Below are positions 6,325 through 13,729 of a stretch of DNA of 38,265 bases, piece after piece (within the stretch, counting starts at the first letter, position 1; the number at the start of each line of letters is the position of its first letter). The position numbers and the translations under genes were made by a program. A model generated the notes under the pieces. The model did no database searches. It saw only the letters and a list, made by a program, of their open reading frames with translations, and had not been told where the DNA came from. The stretch covers positions 1-38,265 of the IMG/VR virus record IMGVR_UViG_3300025655_000105, one strand, 5' to 3'. Source of the stretch: a virus.

Positions 6325-6387
6325 ACCGGACATACCCTGTCCGGTTTTGTGTGTTTTGACCTATAAAACCGGACATACTCTGTCCTC
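6325..6387. promoter_or_regulatory. pair of operators, CCGGACA-N5-TGTCC type
   Basis: Operator A (6325-6345) is a perfect dyad, ACCGGACA-TACCC-TGTCCGGT. Operator B (6369-6387) is CCGGACA-TACTC-TGTCC. An AT-rich box CTATAAAA lies between them. They sit just upstream of the HTH gene at 6420 and differ from the GTAAAG-N5-CTTTAC family, so they probably belong to a different regulator, perhaps that HTH protein itself. Confidence 0.75.
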
Positions 6388-6419
6388 TAGGATTTCACGG
6401 GCCTGCCGATATATCAGGC

Positions 6420-6692
6420 ATGAGTCCATCAGCCATCGCCCAGAACCTGCGATTGGCAAGGGAAAGCGCCGGGTTGACACAACAAGAAGGCGCCCGGATT
6501 ACAGGTTACAGTGAGCGCCACATTCGCCGCCTAGAGACAGAGGGGACGCTTGATCTCGGGGTGCTTGATCATATTGCCAGTGCCTATGGTGTGCACCTGG
6601 CAACACTGATATGGAAGCCTGCCGAATGGAAGCGCGTATCCCTTAGCCTAACCCCACCAGTCATCAGGGACTGGTACAACGAAGACACATAG
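6420..6692 (+). CDS. second HTH-XRE regulator, 90 aa
   Basis: The product has a full XRE HTH: AQNLRLARESAGLTQQEGARITGYSERHIRRLE in pieces at about residues 7-40, followed by an LDHIASAYGVHLATLIW helix pair. The C-terminus is short and has no peptidase domain. It lies directly downstream of the paired operators at 6325-6387, which fits autoregulation. There is no clear ribosome site (only CAGG). It may be an accessory or alternative immunity regulator. Confidence 0.75.
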   Translation: MSPSAIAQNLRLARESAGLTQQEGARITGYSERHIRRLETEGTLDLGVLDHIASAYGVHLATLIWKPAEWKRVSLSLTPPVIRDWYNEDT

Positions 6693-6722
6693 CACGGAAG
6701 GAGAGGTACGCAACCATGGCAA

Positions 6723-6914
6723 TCAGTCTTGTGATGAGCTACGCCTTACGCGTTGAAACCGTGCTAGGCGTCGCTTTGAAAAGCGCTCTACCTCGTGACG
6801 AGGAAGCAGCGCGAGATGACCAGCTCCACCAGGAAGCACTATCAAACGACCCCCAAGCCGCTCTATTTCTTGTCGGAGTAGATCGGCGGATTGTGTTTCC
6901 GGAACTTCGCTCAT
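6723..6914 (-). CDS. hypothetical small protein, strand uncertain
   Basis: The ATG at 6914 has GAGG seven bases upstream. The 63-residue product reads naturally (LLRQEIERLGGRLIVLP, then a basic RRLARFQRVRR end), with a possible nucleic-acid-binding tail. The plus strand is also open at 6716-6949 behind a good AAGGAGAGG site, but its product looks less like a folded protein. Only one of the two is likely real. Confidence 0.4.
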   Translation of the reverse strand: MSEVPETQSADLLRQEIERLGGRLIVLPGGAGHLALLPRHEVERFSKRRLARFQRVRRSSSQD

Positions 6915-7226
6915 TGAAACCTCGCGATTCTAATAAAACCAAACATTGATCGGGCCGAAAGGCGATAATCCTATAGGGATGGCACAATGGCCTTTCCGGC
7001 TAAACATCCATCTCAATAGTATTTCCAAATTTCGGATGAAACCTATCTAATTTCTGCCAGCGTTCCACCTGTTGGTGCCTGAAAACGAACAAGGTTCTTC
7101 ATCCTGCTCATTAAGTCATTGGAAATAAACGGGGAAACTGCTTTTCCTGATGCAAATTTGGTGATCCGATCACCCCCACAACTAGCCCATCATAACTTTA
7201 CTCGCTACATCAAAGTAAAGTTTTCC
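6915..7226. other. non-coding part of the immunity region
   Basis: No gene is seen in this stretch. It holds a GGTGATC-C-GATCACC palindrome (7160-7174) and two operator half-sites, CTTTAC (7196-7201) and GTAAAG (7215-7220), ahead of the rightward early promoter. The rest shows nothing recognisable. Confidence 0.6.
7160..7174. promoter_or_regulatory. GGTGATC-C-GATCACC palindrome
   Basis: A perfect 7+1+7 dyad upstream of the rightward early promoter, of a size and symmetry typical of an operator. It matches neither of the other operator families in the region. The protein that would bind it is unknown. Confidence 0.5.
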
Positions 7227-7255
7227 TTGCCCTTTGCGTAAAGTTCTGCTTTACT
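7227..7255 (+). promoter_or_regulatory. rightward early promoter (PL-like) with the same operator
   Basis: -35 TTGCCC (7227-7232), 17 bases, -10 TTTACT (7250-7255). The operator GTAAAG-TTCTG-CTTTAC (7238-7254) has the same half-sites, 5-base spacing and place relative to -10 as the operator at 5446-5464. It drives the plus-strand early operon starting with the GTG at 7289. Confidence 0.8.
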
Positions 7256-7288
7256 CTCTCCCAACACAACGAAACAGGGAGAGATCAA

Positions 7289-8071
7289 GTGAGCATCCTC
7301 GATCAAAACATCGCACTCCGGAAATCACTTCAGGACCTCTGCAATGCCAGAGATCTCGCCATTGAAGAGTTCACCTTGGCCGGCGAGTGCCTGAAGCGTA
7401 GTGAGCAGGCCCTGAATGAGATCACCTCACACGCCTTCCCCTGGGATGCAAAACCACATCTCTCCCTCGAAAAGTTCATCAGAGAGATTGATCGCCGGAT
7501 GTGGCGTCATGCCTTCGATAAAACCGGCCTCATGCAGTACATGGATGGTAAGGCGCGGAAAGAGTTCGACAAGGAACTCGACCAGAACCCCCCGGCATTC
7601 ACCATGGAAAACTGCCGGGAGAACCTTCTCACCGCAGCCAGCAATGCAGATGAGTTCTTTGTACGTGGCCTGGTTGAGTTCTTTCTCGCGCTATCGAAGC
7701 GCCACAAGACCAACACCAACGAACCGTTCAAGGTTAGCCGGAAAGCCATTCTGGGCTATGCAGTCTCCAACTTTATTGGAATGACTGTGAACTACAGCAC
7801 CTATTCCAATGGCTCTGATCGAGTCAACGACATGGACCGCATATTCAAGACCCTGGACGGCAAGAAGCATCAACCAAGAGCACTTGAATCTGCCATCAAC
7901 ACGGCCTGGAAAGAATCCAACGTATTCGAAGACGAGTACTACCGGATCAAGGGTTTCAAGAACGGCAACATGCACATCGAGTTCAAGCGCGAAGACCTGC
8001 TCGAAAAAGCCAACAAGCTGATTTCTGATTACTACCAGGGTCAAGCATTGGCAACTGGCGCAGCTGCCTGA
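7289..8071 (+). CDS. DUF4942 protein
   Basis: A 260-residue product starting with GTG behind AGGGAGAGATCAA. The pattern matches DUF4942: an N-terminal coiled helix region, WRHAFDKTGLMQYMD near residue 75, FFVRGLVEFF, and a C-terminal FEDEYYRIKGFKNGNMHIEF block. DUF4942 proteins are common in phages and plasmids as stand-alone proteins or fused to methyltransferases; the function is not established. It is the first gene of the rightward early operon. Confidence 0.8.
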   Translation: MSILDQNIALRKSLQDLCNARDLAIEEFTLAGECLKRSEQALNEITSHAFPWDAKPHLSLEKFIREIDRRMWRHAFDKTGLMQYMDGKARKEFDKELDQNPPAFTMENCRENLLTAASNADEFFVRGLVEFFLALSKRHKTNTNEPFKVSRKAILGYAVSNFIGMTVNYSTYSNGSDRVNDMDRIFKTLDGKKHQPRALESAINTAWKESNVFEDEYYRIKGFKNGNMHIEFKREDLLEKANKLISDYYQGQALATGAAA

Positions 8072-8084
8072 ACGAGGACGCAAG

Positions 8085-8489
8085 ATGGACATCACCTTCC
8101 CCGATTTACACGAACTGCCCTTCAAGGCGCGAATCAATCTGTTCTGCTCAGTCGATGAGGCTGGCCATGAAGAGGTTGAACACCTGGCGGTCTATCCGAC
8201 GCTGGAGATCACCTTCGGCTATTTCCCGGGATCGATCGACATCACCGATCTGTATGTCCTGGGAGAGGCCCCGAACGGATTTCTGACCCGTCACATTCAC
8301 ATGGGTCTGAGGGCGAACGGTGGTATCGAGTGGCTGGAGGGAAAGATTCTGCCGGTGTTCGAGGCTGAGTTAGCGCGGCACGGAGAGCAGGCGAAGGCTG
8401 AGAACTACCCTCCTTCGAACACGCACATGACCGGCCACTTTCCAGGTGTTCGGTTTGACTACCGTACCCCTCAATTCCTAGCGGAGTGA
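8085..8489 (+). CDS. hypothetical early protein, 134 aa
   Basis: ATG at 8085 behind GAGGACGCAAG, 13 bases after the DUF4942 gene. Acidic and beta-rich, with LEITFGYFPGSIDITDLYV and a C-terminal GHFPGVRFDYRTPQF. No recognised family. It is co-transcribed with the recombination genes downstream. Confidence 0.65.
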   Translation: MDITFPDLHELPFKARINLFCSVDEAGHEEVEHLAVYPTLEITFGYFPGSIDITDLYVLGEAPNGFLTRHIHMGLRANGGIEWLEGKILPVFEAELARHGEQAKAENYPPSNTHMTGHFPGVRFDYRTPQFLAE

Positions 8490-8496
8490 ATCAGTC

Positions 8497-8595
8497 ATGA
8501 CCTACCACATGAAAGACGTTAAGGGCCTGGGCTCTCGACTGCGCCGCGTTTGGTATCAGATCAAGCGATTCTATCAAGAGGTGCCGGAGCTGTGA
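8497..8595 (+). CDS. small basic protein, 32 aa
   Basis: ATG at 8497; the product is MTYHMKDVKGLGSRLRRVW followed by YQIKRFYQEVPEL. Its stop TGA overlaps the GTG of the next gene (GTGA). The packed arrangement supports it, but the length is marginal. Function unknown. Confidence 0.45.
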   Translation: MTYHMKDVKGLGSRLRRVWYQIKRFYQEVPEL

Positions 8596-8780
8596 CCGAG
8601 CAGGAATACCAAGCAGCCATCCCGAAGTGTTGCCGGTGGAGAACCTTTCAGGAGCACTGGGACGCTCTCGGGCTGTGCTGGGGAATAACCCACGGCCTGA
8701 TTCAGAAACAAGGCGAAAGCTACTGCGATACCTGTGACGAGAACGTGAACAACGATCAGGAAAACCAATGCAACCATTGA
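8592..8780 (+). CDS. Cys-rich small protein, 62 aa
   Basis: The GTG start at 8592 overlaps the previous stop. Six Cys and several His are arranged as CCRW near residue 13, CW, CDTC and CNH at the very end, which suggests zinc binding. The last bases overlap the ATG of the next gene. Two Cys-rich products in a row precede the exonuclease gene. Confidence 0.6.
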   Translation: MTEQEYQAAIPKCCRWRTFQEHWDALGLCWGITHGLIQKQGESYCDTCDENVNNDQENQCNH

Positions 8781-8944
8781 CCCTATGCACGAACACCGAC
8801 TGCCCGATCAAAAGCGATTGCCTCCGTGCCCAGGCATGGCCGGAAGGCGAGAAGCAGAGCATGGGCTTTTTTCACCCGGTCTATCTGCCTGATGGTGCCG
8901 TGTGCGCCCACAAGAAACCAATGACAGAGACGAAGGAAAAGTAA
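8768..8944 (+). CDS. Cys-rich small protein, 58 aa
   Basis: ATG at 8768 overlaps the previous gene by 13 bases; the stop TAA at 8942-8944 shares a base with the next ATG (TAATG). The motif LCTNTDCPIKSDCLRA (about residues 6-21) and a later VCAHKK suggest a four-Cys zinc site. Similar tiny Cys-rich proteins sit next to YqaJ/RecT pairs in other phages, as far as I recall. Function unknown. Confidence 0.65.
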   Translation: MQPLTLCTNTDCPIKSDCLRAQAWPEGEKQSMGFFHPVYLPDGAVCAHKKPMTETKEK

Positions 8945-9849
8945 TGGCACTGACCGCAGAACAACTGCATGAACACAATACCGGTATCGGCGGCACTGAC
9001 GCTGCCGTTATCGCTGGATGTCACCCCTACAAGACTGAGCGAGAGCTCTACCACGAGAAGCGCGGAGAGATCGAACAGGAGGACATCTCAGACAAGGATG
9101 CTGTCTATTGGGGCAACGTCCTGGAAGACACTGTAGCCATTGAGTTTGCTCGTCGCACCGGTAACAAGGTGCACCGGGTAAACAAGACGCTCAAGCACCC
9201 GGACTACCCGTTCATCATCGGCCACATTGACCGAAATATCGCGAAGACTGACCGCGCCCTTGAGTGCAAAACAGCAAGCGCCTACATCAGCCGCGATGCT
9301 TGGGGGCCATCGGGTACCGACCAGGTTCCAGAGCACTACCTCATCCAGTGCCAGCACTACATGGGGCTGTTGCCGAAAGTCAAAGTCTTCGATCTGGCTG
9401 TGCTGATCGGCGGTAACGATTTCCGCATGTACGAGATCCCCAGAGACGACAACCTGATCAGGTCATTGGTTGACCTGGAAGTCGCCTTCTGGGACCGCGT
9501 AGGTGCTGCCAATGCTCCGGAGTTCGACTACTCACACGAGAGCACTATCGAACTCATTCAACGGCTCTACCCGGGCACAGACGGACAAGTCATCGAACTG
9601 CCTGCCGGGGCTCTGCATTGGCACGAGGTACTTACGAAAGCCAAAGAGGTTGCCAAGACCTACGAGAGCGTCATCGAGGGTGCAAAAGCACATCTTCAGG
9701 AATTGATGGGGCAGTCCGCGGTTGGCTTGATCCCGGGCATGGACGGCGCAGGCTACACCCGCAAGTTGACGAAGCGGAAAAGCTTCACCGTAGAGGCTAC
9801 CGAATACATCGATTTCAGATTTACCAAAAAACCGAAAGGGGTTAAGTAA
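8944..9849 (+). CDS. YqaJ-family recombination exonuclease
   Basis: A 301-residue product. The PD-(D/E)XK nuclease core of the YqaJ/lambda-exonuclease family is visible: GIGGTDAAVIAG near residue 13, YWGNVLEDTVAIEFA (Glu), HIDRNI with the Asp, and ALECKTA with the ExK (about residues 100-103). A helical tail follows. The start ATG is coupled to the previous stop (TAATG). In these pairs the exonuclease degrades one strand to give ssDNA for the annealase encoded next, which here overlaps by one base. Confidence 0.85.
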   Translation: MALTAEQLHEHNTGIGGTDAAVIAGCHPYKTERELYHEKRGEIEQEDISDKDAVYWGNVLEDTVAIEFARRTGNKVHRVNKTLKHPDYPFIIGHIDRNIAKTDRALECKTASAYISRDAWGPSGTDQVPEHYLIQCQHYMGLLPKVKVFDLAVLIGGNDFRMYEIPRDDNLIRSLVDLEVAFWDRVGAANAPEFDYSHESTIELIQRLYPGTDGQVIELPAGALHWHEVLTKAKEVAKTYESVIEGAKAHLQELMGQSAVGLIPGMDGAGYTRKLTKRKSFTVEATEYIDFRFTKKPKGVK

Positions 9850-10790
9850 TGAGCGCAGCAACGGAACAGATTGGAAACGCTCTACAGAGCGTAAACGAGC
9901 AGGCAGGCAGCCTGCAGGTACAGGGAGGCTATCAGGGCGCGTTCTCATCTCAGAGCAACTTTGAGGCCGCCCAGCGTATGGCTAAGGCCCTGACCAGTTC
10001 TTCTCTGGTGCCTGCTCACTTCCAGGGCCAGAACAACCTGGGCAATGCGGTGATTGCGCTTGAGCTCTCGCAGCGTATCGGAGCGTCACCGTTGATGGTG
10101 ATGCAGAACCTCTACGTGGTACACGGCAACCCGGGATGGAGTGCAAAGTTTCTGATTGCCACCTTCAACCGTGCCGGTCGTTTCTCTGCAATCAAATACG
10201 AATGGAAGGAATGTGATGAGAACAGCCATGAGTATGGCTGCAGGGCCTATGCGACTGAGTTCTCTACCGGGGAGAAGATCTACGGCCCCTGGATTACCTG
10301 GAAGCTGGTCAAGGCCGAGGGCTGGGACAGCAAGAACGGCTCCAAGTGGAAAACCATGCCGGAGAAGATGTTCATGTATCGCGCCGCCGCTTGGATGATC
10401 GATGCGAACGCTCCTGAAATCTCCATGGGTCTGCCGACTGAAGATCAACTTCACGATGTCTACGACGTGGATCCGCAGACTGGCGAGATCACCAACACAA
10501 TCAGCGCCAGACGCGAGAAACCAGAAGCAACCAGAACTTCGCAACTGAGCGAAAAGCTCAGGCAGAAGGCCGATGAGATCCAGGACGCTGAGATCGTTGA
10601 ACCAGAAGAGACCAAGGGCGTAGTCGAAACGGTAACCGAAGACCAGCTCGAATCGATCATCAACCAGGCTGACTCTGTGGAGTCCCTGGACGATGTGATC
10701 GAGATGTCCGAAGGCCTGCCCTCTCAGGCAGCGAAAAAGCGCATCTCCGAGAAGGTAGCCATTCGTAAGAGCGAATTCGAACAGGAGTAA
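9849..10790 (+). CDS. RecT-family single-strand annealing protein
   Basis: A 313-residue product. Family features are [23 protein letters not shown] (cut in two here: [14 protein letters not shown] and LVPAHF), [28 protein letters not shown] and [14 protein letters not shown]. The C-terminal about 100 residues are charged ([18 protein letters not shown]). It anneals complementary ssDNA and works with the YqaJ nuclease encoded immediately upstream. The linkage TAATG shows translational coupling. Confidence 0.85.
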   Translation: MSAATEQIGNALQSVNEQAGSLQVQGGYQGAFSSQSNFEAAQRMAKALTSSSLVPAHFQGQNNLGNAVIALELSQRIGASPLMVMQNLYVVHGNPGWSAKFLIATFNRAGRFSAIKYEWKECDENSHEYGCRAYATEFSTGEKIYGPWITWKLVKAEGWDSKNGSKWKTMPEKMFMYRAAAWMIDANAPEISMGLPTEDQLHDVYDVDPQTGEITNTISARREKPEATRTSQLSEKLRQKADEIQDAEIVEPEETKGVVETVTEDQLESIINQADSVESLDDVIEMSEGLPSQAAKKRISEKVAIRKSEFEQE

Positions 10791-10795
10791 AAACG

Positions 10796-10981
10796 ATGCT
10801 GATCTTGACTCGAAGAGTTGGAGAAGAACTGGTCATCGGCGATGACGTAACCGTAGCCGTCCTTGGAACCAAAGGTAATCAGGTACGGATTGGCGTCAAT
10901 GCACCAGATGACGTGTCAGTTCATCGCCAAGAAGTCTACGAACGTATCCAACGTGAAAAAGCCGCAGGAGGCAAACAGTGA
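10796..10981 (+). CDS. csrA: CsrA-type translational regulator
   Basis: A 61-residue product that matches CsrA over its full length: [33 protein letters not shown] and EVYERI, with the RNA-contact residues Leu4/Arg6/Arg7 and the VxVHR motif in place. Host CsrA binds GGA motifs near ribosome sites. Phage copies are uncommon but known. Here it is embedded in the early operon between RecT and a small gene with which it overlaps (GTGA), so it is part of the phage, not a flank. Confidence 0.9.
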   Translation: MLILTRRVGEELVIGDDVTVAVLGTKGNQVRIGVNAPDDVSVHRQEVYERIQREKAAGGKQ

Positions 10982-11157
10982 CAACCGAAACACCGAAAAA
11001 GAAATCCGCATCCATCGACCTGGAAGGCAAGGCCGCTCGTGACTACGACGTGATGGAAAAACACGTAACTGACACCCTGCCAGGCATCAAGCCCAATCGT
11101 GCCGATGTGCTGCGACACGCGCTCCACATCGCCGCAGAGAAGGTGGCAGCAGGTTAA
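10978..11157 (+). CDS. hypothetical protein after csrA, 59 aa
   Basis: The GTG at 10978 overlaps the csrA stop. The product [19 protein letters not shown] continues with a helix ([10 protein letters not shown]) and [20 protein letters not shown], which could be a small ribbon-helix-helix-like fold, though this is a guess. It is missing from standard long-ORF calls because it starts with GTG. It ends where the cassette region begins. Confidence 0.6.
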   Translation: MTTETPKKKSASIDLEGKAARDYDVMEKHVTDTLPGIKPNRADVLRHALHIAAEKVAAG

Positions 11158-11163
11158 CGGTTT

Positions 11164-11227
11164 GCCGGCCCCGGGGACGACTCCCCACACTGTACTTCCC
11201 CAACAGTGACCCTCTCCCGGGGCTGGC
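11164..11227 (+). promoter_or_regulatory. long GC-rich hairpin in the leader of the DUF3850 gene
   Basis: A 12-bp stem with one G-U pair (GCCGGCCCCGGG at 11164-11175 with CCCGGGGCTGGC at 11216-11227) encloses a second hairpin CACTGT ... ACAGTG (11188-11208). It ends 18 bases before the DUF3850 ATG. No T-run follows, so it is not a standard terminator; it may be a translation-control RNA or a cassette-edge structure. Confidence 0.6.
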
Positions 11228-11244
11228 TCTTTGAGGAATATGCA

Positions 11245-11508
11245 ATGCACCACGAATTGAAAATATTGGAACCGTTCTTTGAAGCGGTGATCCGTGGTCA
11301 AAAGAAGTTCGAGATACGCAGCAATGTCGATCGAGGTTTCCAGAAGGGTGATACCGTCCTTCTCAAAGAGATCAAGAGAGGCACTTGCGCGGACATCTAC
11401 ACCAAACGAGAGCAGATGATTGAGATCACTTATGTAAGCGACTACAACCAGCCAAGCAACCAAGTTGTGTTCGCATTCTCTCTGCTTGGTGAGTCAATAG
11501 GTACATAA
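11245..11508 (+). CDS. DUF3850 (ASCH/PUA-like) protein
   Basis: An 87-residue product. The start is set by GAGGA 8 bases before ATG 11245. The family signature HELKILEPFFEAVIRGQKKFEIRSN is plain in pieces, followed by RGFQKGDTVLLKE. DUF3850 belongs to the ASCH/PUA-like superfamily of RNA- or modified-base-binding domains and is frequent in phages. The exact role is not established. It opens the accessory region upstream of the first attC site. Confidence 0.8.
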   Translation: MHHELKILEPFFEAVIRGQKKFEIRSNVDRGFQKGDTVLLKEIKRGTCADIYTKREQMIEITYVSDYNQPSNQVVFAFSLLGESIGT

Positions 11509-11520
11509 GGGACAGATTCA

Positions 11521-11814
11521 ATGTCAGACACCGAAATCAAGAAGGCAGAGAAGCGCGGCTATTCGAGGGGCTACGCGGCTGCTGAAAGACGCGCAGATAA
11601 AGAATTATCCGACCTTGGAAAGAAGACCGAGCTGCTTGAGCAGATAGCCTCTAAGCGACAGGAGCGTATTTATATGCAGTGCTTAGGCCTCGCACTCAAG
11701 CACTGCAGCAACTGGTCGATTGGTGACAAGCCTATCAACAACGCTGAAGGCTATTGCCGGCTTGCGAAGATATTCACCGAAAACTCCATTTCATCAATGG
11801 ACAGCACCATATGA
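11521..11814 (+). CDS. hypothetical coiled-coil protein, 97 aa
   Basis: MSDTEIKKAEKRGYSRGYAAA begins a charged helical N-terminus with heptad-like spacing (KELSDLGKKTELLEQIA). The C-terminus has CLGLALKHCSNW. The stop TGA overlaps the next ATG (ATGA). No family is recognised. Confidence 0.6.
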   Translation: MSDTEIKKAEKRGYSRGYAAAERRADKELSDLGKKTELLEQIASKRQERIYMQCLGLALKHCSNWSIGDKPINNAEGYCRLAKIFTENSISSMDSTI

Positions 11815-12077
11815 GCAATGAAAACAAAGACCGCATCAACTACAAAACGAAGGCGGGCAAAAAAATAATCGAGTCCGTCACCATCGACGGCAAGACACAA
11901 CCACTACGTGACTGGGAACGGCTGTCAGGTGTGAGCTCAGGAACTATCCGAGCTCGACTCTATAAGGGCATTACACCGAGAGAGGCCGTATTCGGAAAAG
12001 CTCAAGGCACAAAGAACATTATGGGGAGCGGGATTGATACCCACGTAATGCGGATAGCGAATGGGGCTTGGAGATAA
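11811..12077 (+). CDS. putative HTH DNA-binding protein, 88 aa
   Basis: ATG at 11811 overlaps the previous stop. The middle, GKTQPLRDWERLSGVSSGTI followed by RARLYKGITPREAV, resembles the homeodomain-like HTH found in many small phage proteins. The stop codon TAA is inside the first core box of the attC at 12072-12140 (AGATAAC), as in the cassette genes, so this gene or block may itself be the first cassette of the array. Confidence 0.6.
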   Translation: MSNENKDRINYKTKAGKKIIESVTIDGKTQPLRDWERLSGVSSGTIRARLYKGITPREAVFGKAQGTKNIMGSGIDTHVMRIANGAWR

Positions 12078-12140
12078 CGCTTACTTAAAGGGTGACTGGC
12101 TGCGCAGCAGACAGGCATCCATTTGAAGTGCTTGTTATCC
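12072..12140 (+). other. attC-like recombination site before the RtcB cassette
   Basis: R'' box AGATAAC (12072-12078), L'' ACTTAAA, central imperfect palindrome with GCTGCGCAGC, L' TTTGAAGT, R' box GTTATCC (12134-12140). This is the order and size (69 bp) of an integron attC. The R' box of this site pairs with the end of the RtcB cassette rather than exactly with its own R'', as expected for a cassette junction. Confidence 0.75.
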
Positions 12141-12166
12141 CAAGTACTGATACAGGAAAAGAGACA

Positions 12167-13381
12167 ATGAAACAGACAAAGATTTTTGCAGAAGTATTAG
12201 AAGATACCGCAATGGATCAATTTAATAGCGCGATGGAACAGCCATTTACTGTTTCAGGTGCACTGATGCCAGATGCGCACGCGGGCTACTCATTACCTAT
12301 TGGCGCTGTTGTAGCAACCGACGGTATGGTTTTGCCTGCCTGGGTTGGTTATGACATCGGCTGCGGAATGTGCGCCCTTCGCTTGGATGGTATCGACGCT
12401 GACGAGGTAGAGGCGAACAGCAAAGATGTATTTGACCTGATCTATAAATATATCCCTGTTGGGTTTAACGTGAACGAGCAAGGCAAAGAATACGGCCTGG
12501 ACGGGTTAACCGATAAAGGTAAAGAGATTGCCAAGACCAAAAAACATGACCGCGCTCTAGGTTCGCTCGGCGGTGGCAACCACTTTATTGAGGTTGGACG
12601 TGACGAGGAAGGCAACACATGGGTAGTAATTCACTCAGGTAGCCGTGGTGTTGGACATGGCATTGCTGCGCACTACATGACTGTTGCATCTAGCGACCCT
12701 ACGAAGCTGGAGCAGGAATTCGACGAAACCCACCAGGAGCTACTGAAGCACAACCCAGGCGAATACGATAGCCATAAGGAAAAGTGGGTGACCAAGAAGA
12801 TGGGGCGCTTGCGCCCTAAAGAAGGCCACTATGGTTTTGACGTTAACTCTCAAAACGGAAAGGACTACATTCAAGACCTTGCATGGTGCTTGGACTTCGC
12901 ACTAGCCAACCGTAAAGAAATGATGGAGCGCGTAATTCGAGCAATTACCGAGGCGCTTGATATTTCCTGTTATGAACTGGATTTTTCCGAACTCATTAAC
13001 CGTAACCATAACCACGCAGTAGAACGTGATGGGCTATGGATTCACCGCAAAGGCGCAACCCATGCGGAAGAGGGAATGATGGGTGTTATTCCAGGCAACA
13101 TGCGCGACGGCTCATTCATTGTTCAAGGCAAGGGCAATCCTGATTCTTTGTACTCAAGTTCTCATGGTGCGGGCCGTGTTCTGGGCCGCAAAGAAGCAAA
13201 GCGCAAACTGAATATGAATGACTTCACTGAAACAATGGAAGGCATTCAGGCTTTAGTGAAAGAAGACACCCTGGATGAATCGCCATTTGCATATAAAAAC
13301 ATCTTCGATGTGATGCGACTGCAACAAGATTTAGTTGAGGTTGTGGCTCATGTGCGCCCAATGGTGAACATAAAGGGATAA
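12167..13381 (+). CDS. rtcB: RtcB RNA ligase in an integron-like cassette
   Basis: A 404-residue RtcB. Motifs run in order: PDAHAGYSLPIG (35-46), GYDIGCGM with the metal ligands Asp63/Cys66, GGGNHF (His139), HSGSRG (His156), a long insert, NRNHNHAVE (about 279-287), HRKGATHAEEG, and SSHGAGR with the GMP-accepting His333. Known RtcBs join 2',3'-cyclic-phosphate or 3'-phosphate ends to 5'-OH ends using GTP and Mn2+. All key residues are present, so it should be active. ATG 12167 is chosen over an upstream frame-open start lying in attC, with AGGAA in front. The cassette boxes GTTATCCC (12134) and GGGATAAC (13375-13382) are exact complements, with the stop TAA in the last box. Confidence 0.93.
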   Translation: MKQTKIFAEVLEDTAMDQFNSAMEQPFTVSGALMPDAHAGYSLPIGAVVATDGMVLPAWVGYDIGCGMCALRLDGIDADEVEANSKDVFDLIYKYIPVGFNVNEQGKEYGLDGLTDKGKEIAKTKKHDRALGSLGGGNHFIEVGRDEEGNTWVVIHSGSRGVGHGIAAHYMTVASSDPTKLEQEFDETHQELLKHNPGEYDSHKEKWVTKKMGRLRPKEGHYGFDVNSQNGKDYIQDLAWCLDFALANRKEMMERVIRAITEALDISCYELDFSELINRNHNHAVERDGLWIHRKGATHAEEGMMGVIPGNMRDGSFIVQGKGNPDSLYSSSHGAGRVLGRKEAKRKLNMNDFTETMEGIQALVKEDTLDESPFAYKNIFDVMRLQQDLVEVVAHVRPMVNIKG

Positions 13382-13417
13382 CGACTGCATAACCCGCGCT
13401 GCGAACTGGAGATAGAT

Positions 13418-13729
13418 ATGGACACCGAAAGCACCAAACCCGAAACGGCCGCCGAGGACGACGCGCAGCGTCGGCCCGTTGATGCACTTGTTAGTTTTAC
13501 TCACGCCTACATGGGCCTGTGCATCCGCAATGACGAAAAGCACCAAGTAGTAAATGTGCATTCAGTGCATGACGGCCAGGTGTACTACGGCAGGTATTCC
13601 GATTTGCTGGAGGACGACATTACCGATGGGTTTATCGGTGCCTATCGATCCCCGGAAAATCAATTCAACGATATGATTGGCCGAGCCGTACTGGACGGGG
13701 CAGCGGTATATACCCTGCTGGAAAACTAA
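13418..13729 (+). CDS. hypothetical cassette protein, 103 aa
   Basis: ATG at 13418 behind TGGAGATAGAT, nearly the leader used by the cassette gene at 14185. Acidic product with VDALVSFTHAYMGLCIRND and DGQVYYGRYSDLLEDD; it may be a small beta-rich fold. The stop TAA lies in an AACTAAC core box. Its upstream boundary with the RtcB cassette has no normal R' box (GCATAAC instead), so that junction may be rearranged. No family is recognised. Confidence 0.65.
   Translation: MDTESTKPETAAEDDAQRRPVDALVSFTHAYMGLCIRNDEKHQVVNVHSVHDGQVYYGRYSDLLEDDITDGFIGAYRSPENQFNDMIGRAVLDGAAVYTLLEN

Noticed and set aside
11164-11227. A further attC site before DUF3850
   Set aside because: It has no AAC/GTT core boxes at the proper ends. 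It was kept only as a leader hairpin.
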